NCBI GenBank assembly: GCA_964345005.1
Contig: CAYFPQ010000001.1
Span: 1-64,000 of the forward strand
From: JABMPJ01 sp964345005
GTDB lineage: Bacteria; Verrucomicrobiota; Kiritimatiellia; UBA8416; JABMPJ01
Direction of reading: 5' to 3'
Length of the DNA: 64,000 bases
Below the pieces are notes generated by a model. That model was not told the origin of the DNA and made no database searches. It saw only the letters and a program-made list of their open reading frames with translations. Below are positions 53,003-60,647 of the stretch, piece by piece (position 1 is the first letter of the stretch; the number at the start of each line of letters is the position of its first letter). The position numbers were made by a program, and so were the translations under genes.

Positions 53003-53230
53003 CGTTATTCCTCCAGATGGAGTCCATACTTCAGTATGATACCACGAATCTGTTTCACTTGGTATGGTTTTGCTTTGCTGTGTTTCGGTTTATGCCATGG
53101 TGGCGTCCAGGCTTGTGGCGGCCTCTGTTGGACGAGCGAGTCATTCTCGCCGTCGCAGACCGAGAGCGGGAGGATTAATGTGTAGAAGCAAGTGCAGAAG
53201 TATGGCTGCTGTCCGTACTCTTACATACTC

Positions 53231-53590
53231 TTACACGTTGATCCTCTTTCTTTGGCCGACGTACTGTAGCTCATCGAGAAACATGACGAGTGCTGTGCCT
53301 GCTGCCGCCGCAGCCGTGCCGGCAGCTTGCAGGAGATCCTGTAGGTCATGTTCCAGATCGCCGTTGTCGGCGAGGCCCGGCTCTGGGGCGAGGTCCAGTC
53401 CCACTTCCAGATCCTGGTACTTGACCTTCAGTGCTTGTGCGAATCCAGCCAAGGCACGCAGCCCTCGCTGCGCCATGTCTCTGGCCTGTGCATGCTTGGA
53501 GAGTTTGATGAGCGCGATGCGCAGTTCAGGCGCCAGAAGGGCCGGTAACGAGCGGTTTTCCGGCGCTTCGGCCCGGATCCATGGCTGCAA
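53231..53590 (-). pseudogene. AAA ATPase fragment, truncated at both ends
   Basis: The minus strand reads PALLAPELRIALIKLSKHAQ, then FAQALKVKYQDLEVGLDLAP and ALVMFLDELQYV, which is the central part of a common bacterial AAA ATPase, ending just after the Walker B. The Walker A part is absent, a stop sits just before the frame, and the C-terminal part is missing. No start codon is evident. It lies directly next to a truncated zeta-like kinase, separated by a repeat. Confidence 0.7.
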
Positions 53591-53591
53591 G

Positions 53592-53951
53592 CTAGACCCT
53601 GTCCGAAAAGGGTTGGGACATCAGAAAGGGCGAATGACGGAGAGAATATCCAATATCCAACAAGGAATCTCCAATATCCAAGGTAAGACTTCGGTCGATA
53701 CCGACGGAAACCGCGGAAGGTAGCGTGAAGTCCGGCAGAAGTTCCCCCCCTTGTAAATTGGATTTGAGTGTTGGCTGTTGGATATTGAGATTCCAAAGAG
53801 CGCAGATACCTTTTCGGACGACGTCTAGATAGTCGGGGTTGACGATGTGATATAGAGGAATCTGTCGGGAGAGTTGCGCTACCAGTGTTGTCTTGCCAGA
53901 CCCGTTTGGCCCGGCAAAAACTCTCAACCCAGGTATGCGCTCCGTTGTCAC
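53592..53951 (-). pseudogene. zeta-toxin-like kinase, truncated by a repeat
   Basis: The N-terminus MTTERIPGLRVFAGPNGSGK (with TTL next) and YHIVNPDYLDVVRKG is that of zeta-toxin or UDP-N-acetylglucosamine kinase-like proteins with a P-loop. After about 45 residues the frame runs into the interspersed repeat (NLNIQQPTLKSNLQ...) and the rest of the protein is missing. The gene begins with a four-base overlap to the upstream partner gene. Confidence 0.7.
53646..53796. repeat. interspersed palindromic repeat at the zeta/AAA break
   Basis: Left arm 53646-53681 (CCAATATCCAACAAGGAATC) and right arm 53756-53796 (TTGAGTGTTGGCTGTTGGAT) form the CAACAAGGAA family palindrome. It lies exactly between the broken zeta-like kinase and the AAA ATPase fragment. 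Confidence 0.75.
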
Positions 53952-54151
53952 CGGGGGATCTTGTAGGTGGGCTTTTTCGGTCTGACGTAGGCCTTCTCCA
54001 GTTCCATGACGGTTTCTTCGTGTCCTTCGGGCGAGCGCCGAATAATGCGTTTGCCTCGCTTGAAAGTCACGCTGAGCCCTCGTGCATATGCGTCACGTAC
54101 GGCTGCGCGTGACGCTGTCTTGAATGCCTTGGCTATCTGTTGGCCTGTCAT
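53948..54151 (-). CDS. small partner protein of the zeta-like kinase
   Basis: 67 residues starting MTGQQIAKAFKTASRAAVRD with a basic centre (FKRGKRIIRRSPEG) and an acidic VMELEKAYV. It overlaps the zeta-like gene by four bases, which suggests an antitoxin. I know such small partners next to zeta-type genes but not a family name. Confidence 0.6.
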   Translation of the reverse strand: MTGQQIAKAFKTASRAAVRDAYARGLSVTFKRGKRIIRRSPEGHEETVMELEKAYVRPKKPTYKIPR

Positions 54152-54187
54152 GAAGTGAACCTTAACATCGCGCTATGAGGGGTAAAG

Positions 54188-54406
54188 ATGAAAGTGGTGT
54201 GGATTCATGTGCGAACGCCATGGGGCTTGCCTTTCGATAGCGACTGCGATTCCTGCGATTCCGATTCCAACGAAACCGCTGGATCATACGAAGTCACTCT
54301 GCATCCTGACGAGAGTAGGCCGACCTTGTGTTTTCGAAATGCCAAAGAAACGGAAATAACTGTGTTGCCTGTTTGCGTCTCTTATGATAGGGTGCTCCTG
54401 CGATGA
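54188..54406 (+). CDS. small hypothetical protein, upstream of the Fic gene
   Basis: 72 residues with an Asp/Cys/Ser-rich stretch (FDSDCDSCDSDSNETAG). GAGGGGTAA lies just before the ATG, and its end overlaps the Fic start by four bases (ATGA), which favours a real gene, perhaps an antitoxin. No family is recognised and a chance frame is possible. Confidence 0.35.
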   Translation: MKVVWIHVRTPWGLPFDSDCDSCDSDSNETAGSYEVTLHPDESRPTLCFRNAKETEITVLPVCVSYDRVLLR

Positions 54407-55551
54407 ACGGAAGGCAACAGGGCTCGGGGAGAACGGTCATATGTCCTGGTGGTTACGAAGCGTACGTGCCGGATCCCCTTCCTCCTGAGATCGAACTCAC
54501 TCCAGCCCTCCTTCGCTCGCTCTCCGATGCAGACCGCCTGCTGGGGAAGCTGGCCGGCGAGGGACGGGCGCTACGGAACCCGCATCTGCTTATGCGCCCC
54601 TTCATCAAGCAGGAGGCCGTTCTCTCAAGCCGCATTGAGGGTACGCAAGCCACACTTGGAGAGCTTCTGGCTTCCGATGCGGGGGCAACAGTGAGCAGGA
54701 GTCCTGCCGATTTGCGGGAAGTGGCGAATTACGTCACGGCCCTTGAATATGGCATAGGCCGTCTATCTTCGCTCCCCCTGTCGCTCAGGCTTGTTGCCGA
54801 GCTTCACGGGAAACTGATGCAGGGCGTCCGAGGCGAGCAGATGACGCCGGGTGAATTCCGTCGCAGTCAGAACTGGATTGGGCCTCCGGGCTGCACGCTT
54901 CAAAATGCATCATACGTTCCGCCGCCCGTCGCGGAACTGATGTCGTGTCTGAGCGACTGGGAGACGTTCCTGCACGACCGCTCGCTCCCACCGCTGATCC
55001 AGGCGGCTCTCATGCACAGTCAGTTTGAGGCCATACACCCCTTTCTGGATGGCAATGGTCGCGTTGGCCGGTTGTTGATCACGCTTTTCCTCGTGGAGCG
55101 GGATATTCTTCCAACGCCGCTTCTGTATCTTAGCGCTTTCTTCGAGGTCACGCGTCGCGATTACTACGATCGACTCAATGGGGTCACCAGCAATGCAGCC
55201 TGGGAGCAATGGATTGAGTATTTCCTGAACGGCGTTGCCCGGATGTCTGAAGATGTCCTAGTGCGGGCCGAAAGAATCAACAACCTGTTCGAAGCATGGC
55301 GGAACCTGGCAGCGGGAAAGAGCAAGACCGCGCTGGAGATTCTTCACCTGCTGGAAGAGAATCCGTATTGCACGATCACAAAGACGGCAGAGAAGCTCGG
55401 AGTAGCCTTTACCACGGCTCAGCGTGGCATCGATCGCCTGGCAGCACTTGGGGTGCTGGAGCCGGTCGACGACGCAAGGCGGAATCGCGTTTTCTCTGCC
55501 CGGGAAGTCATGGATATACTGGATGCGCCTCCGGCTTTCGTTACGGCCTGA
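54403..55551 (+). CDS. Fic-family protein with helix-turn-helix C-terminus
   Basis: 382 residues. Inhibitory motif SSRIEG (75-80) and the active site HPFLDGNGRVGR (212-223), with an intact flap region (NWIGPPGCTLQNASYVPPP). A C-terminal winged helix (YCTITKTAEKLGVAFTTAQRGIDRLAALGVLEPV) suggests self-regulated expression or target binding. It differs from the first Fic by its Fic_N extension. It is followed by a DUF4143 ATPase, echoing the Fic/DUF4143 pairing at 26 kb. Confidence 0.9.
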   Translation: MNGRQQGSGRTVICPGGYEAYVPDPLPPEIELTPALLRSLSDADRLLGKLAGEGRALRNPHLLMRPFIKQEAVLSSRIEGTQATLGELLASDAGATVSRSPADLREVANYVTALEYGIGRLSSLPLSLRLVAELHGKLMQGVRGEQMTPGEFRRSQNWIGPPGCTLQNASYVPPPVAELMSCLSDWETFLHDRSLPPLIQAALMHSQFEAIHPFLDGNGRVGRLLITLFLVERDILPTPLLYLSAFFEVTRRDYYDRLNGVTSNAAWEQWIEYFLNGVARMSEDVLVRAERINNLFEAWRNLAAGKSKTALEILHLLEENPYCTITKTAEKLGVAFTTAQRGIDRLAALGVLEPVDDARRNRVFSAREVMDILDAPPAFVTA

Positions 55552-55609
55552 ACGGGCGGATGTATCAGGAGACAACGATGCCGGCACTGCGGAAAAGAAC
55601 TCAAATGGG

Positions 55610-55637
55610 TTGACGGGGCTCTTTGATGTGTTATTAT
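55610..55637 (+). promoter_or_regulatory. promoter of DUF4143 gene 4
   Basis: TTGACG at 55610-55615 and TATTAT at 55632-55637, 16 bases apart, about 30 bases before the ATG at 55668. No palindrome here. Confidence 0.5.
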
Positions 55638-55667
55638 CCATGTAAATAGATTCAGGTAGAGCAAGAT

Positions 55668-56834
55668 ATGCATGGATATATAAGAAGAAGCGCTGAATCT
55701 GAGGTGTTGTCGGCTCTGGCACGATCACCTGCTGTAGCCATACTTGGGCCGAGGCAGTGTGGAAAATCCACGCTCGCAGAGCATATGTTGCGTGGAAGAG
55801 ACGCCGTAAGTCTCGACCTACAGTCACGGCAGGACCTCGCCAAACTGGCGGAGCCCGAACTCTTCTTGGAGCAGCATCGGAGTCGCACGGTCTGCCTCGA
55901 CGAGATTCAAAGACTCCCGGATTTCTTCACTATTCTGCGTTCTGAAATTGATCGTGATCGTCGTCCGGGACGGTTTCTGATTCTTGGCTCTGCTTCCCGT
56001 GACCTGATCCGTCAGTCCAGCGAGACGTTGGCAGGCCGCATCGCGTATGTTCCGCTCACTCCGTTTCTGCTCCCCGAAGTGTCTTCCCGCGGCCCACTGT
56101 GGGACTTGTGGAGCCGAGGCGGTTTTCCTGAGAGTCTTCTGGCCTCGGACGATGTGCAGAGTGCCGCCTGGCGGCGTGATTTCACGCAGACATTTCTGGA
56201 ACGGGACATACCGGCCCTCGGGTTTTCGATACCGATGCCTGTCATGGATAGGCTCTGGCGACTACTTGCACACTACCATGGTCAGACGGCGAATTTCAGC
56301 AAGCTTGCCGAAGCAGCCGACATTTCCGTGCAGTCACTGCGTAAGTACCTGGCGCTTCTGGAGCAGACCTACATGTTGCGCATGTTGCCCCCCTACGAGG
56401 CGAATCTGAAGAAGCGCCTCGTGAAGGCGCCAAAACTGTACGTTAGAGACAGCGGCGTCTTGCATTCCCTGTTGGAGATAGAGTCCTATGACCGTCTTCT
56501 TGGTCATAGCGTTGTGGGGGCATCCTGGGAGGGGTTTGCCTTGGAAAACATCGTAGCTGGCCATCCGCTCTGGCGTTCTTCGTTTGTCAGGACGTCAAAT
56601 GGCGCTGAGGTCGATCTGCTATTGGAGAGAGGGGGGATACGAAAGCTCTACGAATTCAAGGCGTCCAAGGCGCCCAAACCTTCACGCGGTTTCCACCAAC
56701 TGGTTCATGACCTCCTGCCTCAGTCTGCCGCCATTGTTGCGCCTGTCGATGAGTCGTTTGCTATCGGGAAGGGCGTCCATGTTCTTACGTTGCTTGATGC
56801 GGTCGAAGGGCGCCGCGTGGGGCAGAGAGCTTGA
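55668..56834 (+). CDS. DUF4143 AAA ATPase 4
   Basis: 388 residues. Walker A AILGPRQCGKSTLAEHML, Walker B TVCLDEIQRLPDF, LILGSASRDLIRQSSETLAGR, then HYHGQTANFSKLAEAADIS and SNGAEVDLLLERGGIRKLYEFKA. It is more diverged than ATPases 2 and 3 but has the same order of domains. It follows the second Fic gene by 116 bases and precedes the flippase by 25. Confidence 0.88.
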   Translation: MHGYIRRSAESEVLSALARSPAVAILGPRQCGKSTLAEHMLRGRDAVSLDLQSRQDLAKLAEPELFLEQHRSRTVCLDEIQRLPDFFTILRSEIDRDRRPGRFLILGSASRDLIRQSSETLAGRIAYVPLTPFLLPEVSSRGPLWDLWSRGGFPESLLASDDVQSAAWRRDFTQTFLERDIPALGFSIPMPVMDRLWRLLAHYHGQTANFSKLAEAADISVQSLRKYLALLEQTYMLRMLPPYEANLKKRLVKAPKLYVRDSGVLHSLLEIESYDRLLGHSVVGASWEGFALENIVAGHPLWRSSFVRTSNGAEVDLLLERGGIRKLYEFKASKAPKPSRGFHQLVHDLLPQSAAIVAPVDESFAIGKGVHVLTLLDAVEGRRVGQRA

Positions 56835-56859
56835 CTGGGGTCATGGAGAACGGAGTAAC

Positions 56860-58215
56860 ATGATGGGCATCAGGCAAACGATAAAGTCTCGCTTGGGGCC
56901 GCTGTGGTGGTATTCGGCGCTACAGTTTGTGTTCTCGAAAATTGAGAACTTGGTCAATCTGTTCGTCGGTGCCTTCTTGATGGTGGACTTGGTTGGCCAG
57001 GACGACCTCGGTGTAGTGGTTCCCTTCAAGATGATTATCGCTTTCGCGGCACTGCCGATGGGCGTATTGACACGTACGGCCGTAAAGTTCATCAACGCAT
57101 TCCATGTTGGCGAACAGAAGGGTGAGGTCAAGGCTCTGCTGCGGGACCTGGGTGCAGTGGCGCTGGTCCTGTCGATCTTTTCTGTCTTGGTGCTCTGGCT
57201 GGGGCAGGGGCCTTTCCAAGCGCGACTCAAGTTCGAGGATCCGCGTATCTATTGGGTGATGGTAGCAACATTGGTGGTTTCTCTGTGGATGCCGGTGCTG
57301 GCCGTGGCGGCTCAGGGATTGATGCGCTTTCGGCATATGATCCTATCGAGCGTGGTCAGGCCACTGGTCTACCTCGTGCTGATGCTGATTCTGCTTAAGC
57401 AGTTCCAGTTAATGGGATATCTGATGGCCATGCTTGGAGCTTCATGTGCCGTGCTGCTGTATCTGCTTTGGTCGATCCGCGCGTACATCGGACCGGGAGT
57501 CAGGGCATTGAGCTATGGGGCGGAGTGGGGGCGGATTCGACGGTACGGTGTGAATGTTGGGTCCGTGACCTTGCTCCTTGGTTTCGCGGCGATCATTGAG
57601 CCGCTGACCATACGACACTTTGCATCGCGCGTCGACTCGGCCGCATACTATGTGGCGTTCATGTTTGGGCAGATTCCTCTGTACCTGTCGGCGGCCTTCA
57701 CGCCGTTTCTTTTCCCTTTGGTATCCCAGCGTTTTGAGAGAGGAGAGAAGACGGATCATATGTTGATCCAGTCCGTGGTGGCCATGCTCGTTATCGGCGT
57801 ACCTCTGCTGGTGTTCTTCATCTTTGGCGGGCGCTGGCTGTTGGGATTGCGCCTATCGTGGAGTCAATACGTGAGCTATGCTCCTCTGCTGTGGAAGATC
57901 GGTGTTGTTAGCATTCTACAGAGCCTGCTGATAGCGTTTATGGCTCATCAACATGCGTGTAACCGGTTCCGGCACGTGCAGTGGTTTGTCGGTGTGCTCG
58001 TTCTGGAGATCGTTCTTCTCTACTTCTTCATGGGATGGCACGAGTTGCGCGGAGTGGTTCCGGGAGAGCTGTGGGAAACGGTCCAAGAAGTGGTGCAGCA
58101 CAAGTTGGCGTTTGTCGTTTGGATGATGATTGGAACGAGGGCGCTGCTAACTATGACTGCTGCATGGTGCTTCGTGAGGCAAAGACCCTTCTCCTCTACT
58201 CAGTTAATCGCGTGA
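56860..58215 (+). CDS. polysaccharide flippase (MATE/MviN-like, Wzx-type)
   Basis: 451 residues with about 12-14 membrane helices, starting MMGIRQTIKSRLGPLWWY at ATG 56860 (GGAG nine bases before); a longer frame to 56584 overlaps the ATPase gene. The conserved N-terminal NLVNLFVGAFLMVDLVGQDDLGV and the RxG-type loop fit the oligosaccharide flippase superfamily. It would move lipid-linked sugars across the inner membrane. It overlaps the convergent GH172 gene by 16 bases. Confidence 0.82.
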   Translation: MMGIRQTIKSRLGPLWWYSALQFVFSKIENLVNLFVGAFLMVDLVGQDDLGVVVPFKMIIAFAALPMGVLTRTAVKFINAFHVGEQKGEVKALLRDLGAVALVLSIFSVLVLWLGQGPFQARLKFEDPRIYWVMVATLVVSLWMPVLAVAAQGLMRFRHMILSSVVRPLVYLVLMLILLKQFQLMGYLMAMLGASCAVLLYLLWSIRAYIGPGVRALSYGAEWGRIRRYGVNVGSVTLLLGFAAIIEPLTIRHFASRVDSAAYYVAFMFGQIPLYLSAAFTPFLFPLVSQRFERGEKTDHMLIQSVVAMLVIGVPLLVFFIFGGRWLLGLRLSWSQYVSYAPLLWKIGVVSILQSLLIAFMAHQHACNRFRHVQWFVGVLVLEIVLLYFFMGWHELRGVVPGELWETVQEVVQHKLAFVVWMMIGTRALLTMTAAWCFVRQRPFSSTQLIA

Positions 58216-60518
58216 GCTCGGAGCTCGGATTCGGTTCGCTCCGTGGCGGGCCCAGCTGAGTCCGACTGCATCGCTGACGGGTCAAGCGTCCACGACTGCC
58301 TCAGACGGACGCGCTTCGCATAGGGTCGGGGATGTGAGAAGTTCCAGGCAGAAACGACCTGGTTGCCGGATTGCATGCCCGGGAACCCATTGGGTTCGAA
58401 CTGCCAGACTGTCATGTTCGGCAACTGAGAGCTTCCCTTGTACTTGTGCCCGGGTCTTCCGCCGGGGATCGTCTGTTGTTCTACCGTTTCCCATTCGCCG
58501 GCGGAGGTGATATCTCCCCATTTCGTCCGCAGGCAGAGGGAAACCAGGCTGCCCTGCACGGTCGGCTCAAAGTCCACTTCCCACGTATGCTTTCCGGGTA
58601 GGATATTCAGGCGTCGCACGTCGAGCCGGGCTTTCGAGTCACCCTTGGCGATTTCGATGCCATCCAGCAAGAGGGCGTACTTGCCCCGCATATGGAACCC
58701 AATCAGCGCATGGCTCTCATCCTCGTGGAGCCAGATTAGATCCTTCGCTTGTCGGGCTGCCGGCGTGTAGCTGCTAGAGGAGATTTGCTCCAGTGTGGGG
58801 CGGATGGATTCGAATCCGTTAGCCCTCTCCCTATAGGCTGCAGCACGCAGGCGCAACAGGTCTGCCCACGGATAGCGGGCGTAGCGCGCTGCGAAGAAGT
58901 CGCATCGCGTCGCCGCATCAGCCCACAGGCCTTCTCGCTCAAGCGTGAAGAGCATAGCCATCAGCCCCGGGAGTTCGAACCGGTCGGCCGGGCGCCTGAG
59001 CAGCGGCTCTTGGTTGGCTGGTAATGTGCAATCTTGAGGTGTGTCCGCATACCAGTACGACACGCTTGAAAGGTATCCCTGGGCTCGGTGGCGATCCCCA
59101 AACTCGATCCCCACCGTAAGCGAATCTTCGAAATCAACTGCGTCGAGCCCGTGGAAGCGGTACTGGTCGGTTCGCATGGCGCCCTTTTCGATCAGCCCGT
59201 GGTAAGGGAGATCGAAAAGGCTGGTGTAGTAGTAGGCGCCGTTGAAGTAGTCCTCGAGACCGGTACCAAATTGTCCCGGCTGCTTGCCTTCGTCCGGGAG
59301 CACGAATTCGTCTCCTTCGAGGATGGTCCACGATCCATCCTGGCCAATGGCAGTGAGATAGCAGCCGATGTAGTGACCAGAGGATTTGGCAGTGCACAGC
59401 GTGAATGGCCGGCCGGATGTCGCAGATGCGGCCCAGTTTGCATGGAAGTACCGGGCTGATGCAGAAGGTTCCGCATCGGAAACGTTCACGGCTGCCTCCA
59501 CGCGCACGGGAACGGCCCCGTAGTTAGCCAACCCTACGCGCGCTCCCTGGTGGAAAGGCATGGGAAAGCGACAGAGAAACGTGTCGTTGAGACGGGCAAG
59601 AGGAAAAGCGGCAAACTCGCGGGTATAGAAGGCATTGCAGAAGAAATCGCCGATGGGAACATCCATGCTGGGACGCTGTTCTCCGTCCCACCACGCTTGC
59701 AGGCGGATGTTACGAAGTAAGGCGTGTTTGAGCTGATCGCGCGGGGATGGATCGGCAATACGAAGCACCATGGATGTGATACTACCCGAACCGGTATGGT
59801 CGGAGACGACGGTACTTGCCCCAGGCTGAAGCGTATGGGTCTGGCCAGGGCTTTCACTGGACAGGGAAAGCATGGTCTGTCGGTCCTTTTCGAGTGCAGT
59901 GCTGGCCGCCACGATGGCGTTGCTCTGCGCTGGGGAGAGAGTGCTGGGCCAGGACTGAGCTGTCATGCTCGAGTCTGTCAGCGTATAGTTGATATGGAAG
60001 TAATTGCGGTCATTAATCTGCAGACGGGAAGGCTCCATCTCGATGCGAAGGCTCTTGGCGAACGGGATGGGAACCGTACAGAATCTCCCTCCGCCCGACT
60101 TGCCTGCAAGGGGACCGAGGAATGGGAACTCACCCCCAAACATCTCTTTGAGCGTCGGCGTTAGACGAGGCGTGGATTCACCGTCAAAGAAGAAGAACAG
60201 GCGTTTGGCATAGAATGTAGCGACCCAGATGCGCGAAATATAGCCGGGTCCATCTAAGTCCAAGATCGTTACCCGCCCACTTGAGTTTGTGCCGGACCAA
60301 ACAGCCCAGTCCCTGTTGCCACCGGACCGGTCGTAAGAAGATTCAAGAAATGATTCTCCGAGCGGTCGCTCGGAAAAAACATCAGGATTGGCCATTCGCA
60401 TCACGAGCGACTCGACCGTCACGGGAACGTCCGGGGGTGGCGTTGGGCGGCGGCAGGAGGCGACCAAGGCGGCGAGAAGAATGGATAGGGCTAGAGTGGT
60501 GACACGCGGCGTCTTCAT
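58200..60518 (-). CDS. GH172 (DUF2961) lipoprotein
   Basis: 772 residues. A lipobox LVASC puts the lipid-anchored Cys at 22, so it is exported and membrane anchored. The DUF2961 domain follows with DLDGPGYISRIWVATF, GDFFCNAFYTREF and EFVLPDEGKQPGQFGTGLEDYFNGAYY. GH172 enzymes, known from difructose dianhydride and D-arabinan breakdown, split furanosides. The second half holds a beta-sandwich-like region. Likely used to process an external glycan. Confidence 0.85.
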   Translation of the reverse strand: MKTPRVTTLALSILLAALVASCRRPTPPPDVPVTVESLVMRMANPDVFSERPLGESFLESSYDRSGGNRDWAVWSGTNSSGRVTILDLDGPGYISRIWVATFYAKRLFFFFDGESTPRLTPTLKEMFGGEFPFLGPLAGKSGGGRFCTVPIPFAKSLRIEMEPSRLQINDRNYFHINYTLTDSSMTAQSWPSTLSPAQSNAIVAASTALEKDRQTMLSLSSESPGQTHTLQPGASTVVSDHTGSGSITSMVLRIADPSPRDQLKHALLRNIRLQAWWDGEQRPSMDVPIGDFFCNAFYTREFAAFPLARLNDTFLCRFPMPFHQGARVGLANYGAVPVRVEAAVNVSDAEPSASARYFHANWAASATSGRPFTLCTAKSSGHYIGCYLTAIGQDGSWTILEGDEFVLPDEGKQPGQFGTGLEDYFNGAYYYTSLFDLPYHGLIEKGAMRTDQYRFHGLDAVDFEDSLTVGIEFGDRHRAQGYLSSVSYWYADTPQDCTLPANQEPLLRRPADRFELPGLMAMLFTLEREGLWADAATRCDFFAARYARYPWADLLRLRAAAYRERANGFESIRPTLEQISSSSYTPAARQAKDLIWLHEDESHALIGFHMRGKYALLLDGIEIAKGDSKARLDVRRLNILPGKHTWEVDFEPTVQGSLVSLCLRTKWGDITSAGEWETVEQQTIPGGRPGHKYKGSSQLPNMTVWQFEPNGFPGMQSGNQVVSAWNFSHPRPYAKRVRLRQSWTLDPSAMQSDSAGPATERTESELRAHAIN

Positions 60519-60647
60519 GGATGTGTTTATAGCAGACGATTCAGGTAGAAGGAAGAAGGGAAGCCGCTTGCCTTTGGTCCGTGCGTATGTCTATTCTGTA
60601 GTCAAGATAGGCTTCGGTCGGGGAGCTTGGTAGGAAGGAGAGGCGCG

